Shown one piece after another: positions 57,920 to 64,000 of a stretch of 64,000 bases of DNA. The stretch comes from Winogradskyella sp. GTDB lineage: Bacteria > Bacteroidota > Bacteroidia > Flavobacteriales > Flavobacteriaceae. The translations under genes were made by a program, and so were the position numbers. The notes beneath the pieces are model-generated. The model did not search any database and was not told the DNA's origin. It worked only from the letters and a program-made list of their open reading frames with translations. Location: contig NZ_JADGDZ010000001.1 of the NCBI RefSeq assembly GCF_016744625.1, forward strand, positions 1 through 64,000, written 5' to 3'. Numbering within the stretch: the first letter of the stretch is position 1; each line of letters opens with the position of its first letter.

Positions 57920-59704
57920 ATGCAGAAGACCTTTTTAATCATATTCGCTCTATTCGCACTCAATTTTGGCTTTGCTCAAAATAGTGAAGTCCTTGCTGAT
58001 AGCTACTACAAAAAAGGAGAGTTTAAAAAAGCACTAATTATTTACGAAAATTTAAATAAAGAAAAACCTTATAGTTATAAATTCATCTATAAATTAGTAG
58101 ATACTCATCAGCAATTAGAACAATATGACGCAGCTGAAAACATCCTAGTTCAACACTTAGCAAAAAGACGAAATCCAACATTAATTATTGAGTTAGGTTA
58201 CAATTTTCAACTTAAAGATAGTATAGATAGAGCTTCAATATTATATGATGAAGCGATTGCCTTTATTGACGAAAAGCCAAACTATATTTATAGTATTGCT
58301 AAAAAATTTGAAGATCATTCCTTGTCAGAACAAGCCATACGCGTCTATGACAAAGGCAAACTACTGACTCCAGATAAAAATTATAGCATTCAGTTGGCAC
58401 GTATCTATGGAGACCAAGGTAATATTGAAAAAATGTTTGCCAACTATATTGATTATATCGCATATAAGCCAAATTATCTCAATAATATAAAACGTGCCGT
58501 AAGTGATTTTATTTCCGAAAATAGAACTAATGAAAACAACACCTATTTAAGACGTGCATTGTTGAAAAAAATTCAGCAAGAACCAAATGAATATTGGTAC
58601 GAAATGCTCAGTTGGTTGTATGTACAAGAGAAGGCATATAACAAATCCTTTATTCAAGAAAAAGCACTTTACAAGCGTAATCCAGAAAGTTTAGACCGCA
58701 TCATAGAATTAGCTGTTACGTCACTTAATGATAATGATGACGAAACTGCTAAAGACATTTTCAATTACATTTTAGAAACTACACAAGATGCTGGTACAGC
58801 TTTAACAGCACATCAGTATATTTTAGAGATTGACACTAAAAATGCAAGTGCCAAAGAATTGAAACGTATTGATGAAACCTACAATAGCTTATTAAATGAA
58901 TTTGGGAAATCAGAATTAACACTTCCTTTGCAATTGGCTTATGGTGAGTTTTTAGCCTTCCATCAAAAAGACACTAAAAGTGCTACTTCATTTCTGAGAA
59001 AAAGTTTAAAACTGAATATTTCCGATTTTCAAGAAGCAAAAGTGAAGTTATTGTTGGCTGATATTTTAGTGCTTCAAGAAAAATTCAATGAAGCTTTAAT
59101 ATTCTATTCTCAAATTCAGGCGAATTTAAAGAACAGCACCATTTCTCAAGAAGCACGATTTAAAGTCGCAAAAACAAGTTACTACAAAGGAGATTTTGAT
59201 TGGGCAGAATCTCAACTAAAGATTCTGAAATCTTCGACATCGCAATTGATTGCAAATGATGCTTTAGATTTAAAGTTGTTGATTTCTGATAATAAATTTG
59301 AAGACAGTACACAAACTGCTCTTAAATATTATGCCAAAGCAGATTTGTTTAACTTTCAGAATAAAACAGATGACGCCATTTCTCTTTTAGATAAAATACT
59401 AGAAGAACATAAAGGCGAAAGTATCACAGACCAAGCCTTATACCAACAAGCAAAACTTTTTGAGAAAAAAAAACAATACAACAAAGCAGAGGCTAACTAT
59501 TTGCAAATTATAAAAGACTGGAGAGAGGACATATTAGCTGACGATGCACACTACTATTTAGCTGAACTTTACAACACTCATATAGCAAAGCCAGAAGACG
59601 CCAAACAACTCTACGAAAAAATCATCTTTGAGTTCGAAGACAGTATCTATTTTATTGAAGCGCGGAAGAAGTTTAGGATGCTGAGAGGAGATGCCATTAA
59701 TTAA
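57920..59704 (+). CDS. TPR-repeat protein with signal peptide
   Basis: Signal peptide and repeated TPR helices across 594 aa. Confidence 0.88.
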   Translation: MQKTFLIIFALFALNFGFAQNSEVLADSYYKKGEFKKALIIYENLNKEKPYSYKFIYKLVDTHQQLEQYDAAENILVQHLAKRRNPTLIIELGYNFQLKDSIDRASILYDEAIAFIDEKPNYIYSIAKKFEDHSLSEQAIRVYDKGKLLTPDKNYSIQLARIYGDQGNIEKMFANYIDYIAYKPNYLNNIKRAVSDFISENRTNENNTYLRRALLKKIQQEPNEYWYEMLSWLYVQEKAYNKSFIQEKALYKRNPESLDRIIELAVTSLNDNDDETAKDIFNYILETTQDAGTALTAHQYILEIDTKNASAKELKRIDETYNSLLNEFGKSELTLPLQLAYGEFLAFHQKDTKSATSFLRKSLKLNISDFQEAKVKLLLADILVLQEKFNEALIFYSQIQANLKNSTISQEARFKVAKTSYYKGDFDWAESQLKILKSSTSQLIANDALDLKLLISDNKFEDSTQTALKYYAKADLFNFQNKTDDAISLLDKILEEHKGESITDQALYQQAKLFEKKKQYNKAEANYLQIIKDWREDILADDAHYYLAELYNTHIAKPEDAKQLYEKIIFEFEDSIYFIEARKKFRMLRGDAIN

Positions 59705-59746
59705 CTTCATATTCTTACTTTTGCCATATTACCAATTCCACACAAC

Positions 59747-60067
59747 ATGATCATATACAACGTCACTGTAAACGTAGATAAAACCATAAAAAAAGAATGG
59801 TTAAACTGGATAAAAGAGCACATTCCAGAAGTATTAGCTACAGGGAAATTTAAAGAAGCGAAATTGACCAAAGTCTTAGTTGCAGATGATGAAACAGATA
59901 CGTATTCTATTCAATATAGAGCAAATTCTAGAGAAGCTTTAGATGCATATTACGCAGAAGATGCGGAGCGCTTAAGAGGTGATGGATTAAAACGCTTTGC
60001 AGACAAGTCATTGGCATTTAGAACAGAATTAGAAGTTATTGACGAGTATTCCGTTAACTTCAATTAA
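59747..60067 (+). CDS. DUF4286 family protein
   Basis: MIIYNVTVNVDKTIKKEWLNWIKEHIPEVLATGKF pattern. Confidence 0.88.
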   Translation: MIIYNVTVNVDKTIKKEWLNWIKEHIPEVLATGKFKEAKLTKVLVADDETDTYSIQYRANSREALDAYYAEDAERLRGDGLKRFADKSLAFRTELEVIDEYSVNFN

Positions 60068-60142
60068 TTTTGTCATTCCTATGCAGGCAGATAACCCTTT
60101 AAGTTCAGCGTGGCAAATTCATAATTAAATATCCAAATATTC

Positions 60143-60931
60143 GTGGCAAACCATAACCAAGTAAAAGCAAAAAAACATCTAGGTCAACATTTTTTAGAAG
60201 ATGAATCTATTGCACAAGACATTGCGGATAGTTTATCGTTAGAAGGCTATAAGGATGTTTTAGAAATTGGCCCAGGAATGGGAGTATTAACCAAATATTT
60301 ACTTAAAAAAAACACCACAACATATGTTATTGAAATTGACACAGAATCTGTAGAATACCTAAAAAACAACTATCTCAACCTTGCGGATCGCATCATAGAA
60401 AAAGACTTTTTAAAATACGATTTAAATCTAATATTTAAAGACAAGTCTTTCGCCATCATTGGTAACTTTCCTTACAACATATCGTCTCAAATTCTATTTA
60501 AAACTTTAGAACTAAGGCATCAAATTCCTGAATTTTCAGGCATGTTTCAAAAAGAAGTTGCTAAACGTATCTGCTCTAAAGAAGGCTCTAAAGTCTATGG
60601 AATTTTATCTGTGCTAACTCAGGCATTTTATGATGCCGAATATTTATTTACAGTGCCTCCAACAGTTTTTAATCCACCACCAAAGGTAGATTCTGGTGTA
60701 TTATTACTAAAAAGAAAAGCCGACTTCAAATTACCATGCGATGAAAAACTATTCTTTAGAGTTGTAAAAACTGGCTTTCAGCAACGTAGAAAAACATTGC
60801 GCAATAGTTTAAAAACATTCAATCTGTCGGATAATTTAAAAGCAAATACTATATTTGGGCAGCGACCAGAGCAATTAAGTGTTTCTCAATTTATTGAGCT
60901 GACGTCGCTAATTGAAAATGACATTAACTAA
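60143..60931 (+). CDS. rsmA: 16S rRNA (adenine(1518)-N(6)/adenine(1519)-N(6))-dimethyltransferase
   Basis: [48 protein letters not shown] start. Confidence 0.96.
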   Translation: MANHNQVKAKKHLGQHFLEDESIAQDIADSLSLEGYKDVLEIGPGMGVLTKYLLKKNTTTYVIEIDTESVEYLKNNYLNLADRIIEKDFLKYDLNLIFKDKSFAIIGNFPYNISSQILFKTLELRHQIPEFSGMFQKEVAKRICSKEGSKVYGILSVLTQAFYDAEYLFTVPPTVFNPPPKVDSGVLLLKRKADFKLPCDEKLFFRVVKTGFQQRRKTLRNSLKTFNLSDNLKANTIFGQRPEQLSVSQFIELTSLIENDIN

Positions 60932-60934
60932 CAA

Positions 60935-61008
60935 CGTCATTGCGAACGCAGTGTGGCAATCTGTCTCTAATTAAAGAGATTACCACGTCCTTCGTCCTCG
61001 CAATGACG
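60935..61008. repeat. REP/MITE-like imperfect palindrome CGTCATTGCGA...TCGCAATGACG
   Basis: Perfect 11-bp terminal inverted repeats (60935-60945 and 60998-61008) with internal GTGGCAATCT/AGATTACCAC arms. Confidence 0.85.
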
Positions 61009-61019
61009 GAAAGCATCAC

Positions 61020-62390
61020 GTGGAAGAAACCCAAGATAACATACAATTTCAGCTTACTGATGAACTCATTGATAAAGTAGAGATTCTTGTCGAAAATGAA
61101 AACGACCAAGAACTCAAAGTCCTTTTAAATGAATTTCACCATGCTGATATTGCAGAAATTCTAGATGAATTAGATCTCGATGATGCAGTTTATGTTATTA
61201 AACTTCTAGATTCTGAATTGACCTCAGACATCCTAATGGAGTTAGATGAAGATGACAGAGAAGACATTCTTAAAAACCTTTCCGCTAAAGAAATTGCTGA
61301 AGAAGTTGAAGAGTTAGATACTGATGATGCAACAGATATCATTTCGGAACTTTCTGAAGAGCGTCAGGTAGCTGTAATTTCTCAAATTGAAGACGAAGAG
61401 CATAAAGCAGAAATTCAAGAACTTCTTACTTATGATGATGATACAGCTGGTGGTCTTATGGCAAAAGAACTCGTTAAAGTTTACGAAACTTGGACCGTTG
61501 CTGGTTGCTTACGTCGTATTAGAGGGCAAGCGAAAGAAGTCACTAGAGTGCATTCTATTTATGTCGTCGATAAAGAAGAAAAATTAATTGGCCGCCTGTC
61601 TTTAAAAGATTTAATTGTTGCCAAAAGCGAACAAAAAATTGCTGATATAGCTAAGGACAGTGTCGATTTTGTTAATGTAAATGACGATGCAGAAGGTGTT
61701 GCAAAAGTGATGACGAAATATGATTTGGAGGCCATTCCTGTAGTTGATGAGAACCAAACTTTATTAGGTAGAATTACTATTGACGACATTGTAGATGTCC
61801 TAAAAGAAGAAGCCGATAAAGATTACCAATTGGCTGCTGGTATTACCCAAGATGTAGAAGCTGATGATAGTATTATAGAATTAACTAGAGCTCGTTTGCC
61901 TTGGTTATTTCTCGGATTAATTGGTGGTGTTGGAGCTTTCATTATTATGGAAGGCTTTCAAGAATCATTTAATAAATATGCTGTTTTATTCTTTTTCACA
62001 CCTCTAATTGCTGCAATGGCTGGTAACGTTGGTGTGCAATCTAGTGCCATTATTGTACAAGGTTTAGCTAATGATGATGTTAAAGGAAGTATTAATAGTA
62101 GATTAATAAAAGAGATGTTACTTGCTGCCCTTAATGGAACAATCTTAGCCTTATTCCTATTCTTATTTGTTTGGATCTCTAAAGGTGATTTTTATACAGC
62201 CTTGGCGATTTCTGTTTCCTTAATTGCTGTGATTATTGTTGCTGGACTTATTGGCACATTCGTCCCTCTATTTTTAAATAAAAGAGGTATTGATCCCGCT
62301 ATTGCAACAGGACCTTTTATTACAACAAGTAATGATATCTTCGGAATCTTAATTTACTTCTGGATAGCAAAAATGATTTTAGGAATTTAA
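61020..62390 (+). CDS. mgtE: Magnesium transporter MgtE
   Basis: MgtE N-domain, CBS pair, C-terminal TMs with GNVGVQSSAIIVQGLA; GTG start. Confidence 0.96.
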   Translation: MEETQDNIQFQLTDELIDKVEILVENENDQELKVLLNEFHHADIAEILDELDLDDAVYVIKLLDSELTSDILMELDEDDREDILKNLSAKEIAEEVEELDTDDATDIISELSEERQVAVISQIEDEEHKAEIQELLTYDDDTAGGLMAKELVKVYETWTVAGCLRRIRGQAKEVTRVHSIYVVDKEEKLIGRLSLKDLIVAKSEQKIADIAKDSVDFVNVNDDAEGVAKVMTKYDLEAIPVVDENQTLLGRITIDDIVDVLKEEADKDYQLAAGITQDVEADDSIIELTRARLPWLFLGLIGGVGAFIIMEGFQESFNKYAVLFFFTPLIAAMAGNVGVQSSAIIVQGLANDDVKGSINSRLIKEMLLAALNGTILALFLFLFVWISKGDFYTALAISVSLIAVIIVAGLIGTFVPLFLNKRGIDPAIATGPFITTSNDIFGILIYFWIAKMILGI

Positions 62391-62413
62391 GTTTTAGATG
62401 CTCGCTCTAATTT

Positions 62414-62440
62414 GTCATACTGAACTTGTTTCAGTATCTT
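62414..62440. repeat. Short palindromic element GTCATACTGAACTTGTTTCAGTATC
   Basis: ATACTGAA (62417-62424) pairs with TTCAGTAT (62430-62437), followed by a T-run. Confidence 0.7.
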
Positions 62441-62460
62441 TTTATACTTAATTTTATATT

Positions 62461-62826
62461 ATGAAAGCATTAAACATTAAAGAAAAATTTACAAAATTTA
62501 GTAAAAACTGGCATCCACATCAGATTGCTGTAGTTGATGATATGCAAGTGATTCTCGCTAAATTAAAAGGTGAGTTTGTTTGGCATAGCCATGATAATGA
62601 AGACGAGTTATTTCAGGTTATAAAAGGCACTCTTTATATGCAGTTTAGAGATAGAACCGAAATAATTAATGAAGGTGAAATTATTGTTGTACCAAAAGGT
62701 GTTGAACATAACCCTACCACCAAAAATGATGAAGAAGTACACGTTCTTTTATTTGAAAAGCTAAACACCGCTCATACAGGAAATGTAAAACACGAGCGCA
62801 CTCAAACTGAATATCCTAAAATCTAA
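62461..62826 (+). CDS. Cupin domain-containing protein
   Basis: VWHSHDNEDELFQVIKGTLYMQF...VPKGVEHNP cupin motifs. Confidence 0.92.
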   Translation: MKALNIKEKFTKFSKNWHPHQIAVVDDMQVILAKLKGEFVWHSHDNEDELFQVIKGTLYMQFRDRTEIINEGEIIVVPKGVEHNPTTKNDEEVHVLLFEKLNTAHTGNVKHERTQTEYPKI

Positions 62827-62833
62827 ATAAATT

Positions 62834-62860
62834 GTCAGGTTGAGCGCGCAGTCGAAACCT
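62834..62860. repeat. Short element GTCAGGTTGAGCGCGCAGTCGAAACCT
   Basis: Imperfect palindrome (AGGTT...AAACCT) in the cupin/dehydrogenase gap. Confidence 0.55.
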
Positions 62861-62871
62861 AAAAATAGATT

Positions 62872-63849
62872 ATGAAAATCCTTCACCTAGATTCTAATCA
62901 TCCCTTACTCATAAATCAACTCAACGATTTAGGCTTCACTAATCATGAAGATTATTCCTCTCCTAAATCAGAAATTGAAGCTAAAATTGCTGAATACGAT
63001 GGTATGATTATTAGAAGTCGTTTTAGCATTGACAAACAATTCCTAGACGCAGCAAAAAACCTAAAATTCATTGGACGTATTGGTGCTGGCTTAGAAAATA
63101 TCGATTGTGATTACGCAGAAGAAAAAGGCATTTATCTTATCTCTGCACCAGAAGGCAATAGAAATGCTGTTGGAGAACATACTTTAGGAATGTTGTTATC
63201 CTTATTCAACAAACTCAATAAAGCTGATAAAGAAGTAATCCAAGGTAAATGGTTGCGAGAAGCTAATCGTGGATTAGAATTAGACGGAAAAACTGTTGGA
63301 CTTATTGGTTATGGCAATATGGGAAAAGCCTTTGCTAAAAAACTAAGAGGTTTTGATGTCGAAGTGCTTTGTTATGATATTAAGGGCAATGTTGGTGATG
63401 AAAATTGTAAGCAAGTCGCATTAGAAGAACTTCAAGAGAAAGCTGATGTTTTGAGTTTACACACACCGCAAACTCCTTTAACTTTAAATATGGTGAATTC
63501 AGAATTCATTAATAATTTCAAAAAATCATTTTGGTTGATTAATACTGCTCGTGGAAAAAGTGTTATCACTCAAGATTTAGTTTCTGCTCTAGATTCTGGG
63601 AAAATTTTAGGTGCTGGATTAGACGTTTTAGAATATGAGAAATCATCATTCGAGAATTTATTTAAAGTAGAAGAATCTAAATTTAGATGGATGCGAAAAG
63701 GCAAAAAATCAAATTTACCAGAAGCATTTCAATATCTTATTAATGCAGATAACGTATTACTGACACCTCATGTTGCTGGTTGGACCATTGAGAGCAATAT
63801 CAAATTAGCCCAAACCATAGTAGATAAGATTAAAGCAAAATTTTGCTAA
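62872..63849 (+). CDS. D-2-hydroxyacid dehydrogenase (phosphoglycerate dehydrogenase-like)
   Basis: IGRIGAGLENID, VGLIGYGNMGKAFAKKL, LINTARGKSVI. Confidence 0.93.
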   Translation: MKILHLDSNHPLLINQLNDLGFTNHEDYSSPKSEIEAKIAEYDGMIIRSRFSIDKQFLDAAKNLKFIGRIGAGLENIDCDYAEEKGIYLISAPEGNRNAVGEHTLGMLLSLFNKLNKADKEVIQGKWLREANRGLELDGKTVGLIGYGNMGKAFAKKLRGFDVEVLCYDIKGNVGDENCKQVALEELQEKADVLSLHTPQTPLTLNMVNSEFINNFKKSFWLINTARGKSVITQDLVSALDSGKILGAGLDVLEYEKSSFENLFKVEESKFRWMRKGKKSNLPEAFQYLINADNVLLTPHVAGWTIESNIKLAQTIVDKIKAKFC

Positions 63850-63858
63850 TTTTATAAC

Positions 63859-64000
63859 ATGAAGAAAACCGTTCTTGTTTTTGGATTACTAATATTAGCA
63901 TTGCTATTATTATTCCAATTTAGTAAGTACACGCTAATAAGTGGAGACTTACAAATCGAATACATTATGGCATTTGTTGCCCTTGCCTTTTTGGGTATAG
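63859..64000 (+). CDS. 5' part of a membrane protein gene truncated by the window edge
   Basis: ATG followed by open frame MKKTVLVFGLLILALLLLFQFSKYTLISGDLQIEYIMAFVALAFLGI. Confidence 0.6.
   Translation, partial: MKKTVLVFGLLILALLLLFQFSKYTLISGDLQIEYIMAFVALAFLGI

Noticed and set aside
60924-61109. 61-aa minus-strand ORF (…VIARTKDVVIS…[14 protein letters not shown])
   Set aside because: Translation of the palindromic repeat between rsmA and mgtE; a typical spurious ORF.

Overview
This 64 kb window looks like chromosomal DNA from a marine-type Flavobacteriaceae (Bacteroidota) member: AT-rich, with T9SS, SusCD, PorP/SprF and split MetH. It holds about 41 credible CDSs, one tRNA-Leu(CAA), one SAM-I (S-box) riboswitch and several intrinsic terminators. 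I see no CRISPR array, prophage or transposase. Housekeeping content includes MarC, an S41 protease, dCMP deaminase, metH (split)/metF, prs, rplY, pth, ribF, serS, rsmA and mgtE. Four regions deserve attention. (1) An ECF sigma factor / membrane anti-sigma with TPR / TPR-CHAT protease module sits next to a translationally coupled pair of exported proteins, one of which resembles a vitellogenin-N/LLTP-type beta-barrel plus HEAT protein. A 67-bp, 63/67-identical duplicated upstream sequence and a third divergent copy of its core (CATGTTTAC-N17-ACTAA) suggest an autoregulated ECF regulon. (2) A SusCD locus carries a tightly coupled operon: GH63 (YgjK-like alpha-glucosidase), a kinase/M23/class-III PLP phospho-lyase fusion, and GH2 beta-galactosidase. 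These activities fit stepwise catabolism of Glc(a1-2)Gal(b)-hydroxylysine, the collagen glycan, although other substrates remain possible. (3) A LytTR regulator/histidine-kinase pair has 12-bp direct repeats at 21-bp spacing upstream, and a degenerate copy of the same arrangement lies upstream of the neighbouring DUF4412-like gene. (4) A cluster of different short GTCA-type palindromes occupies consecutive intergenic gaps around rsmA-mgtE. All family calls come from reading the translated sequence; no database search was run.
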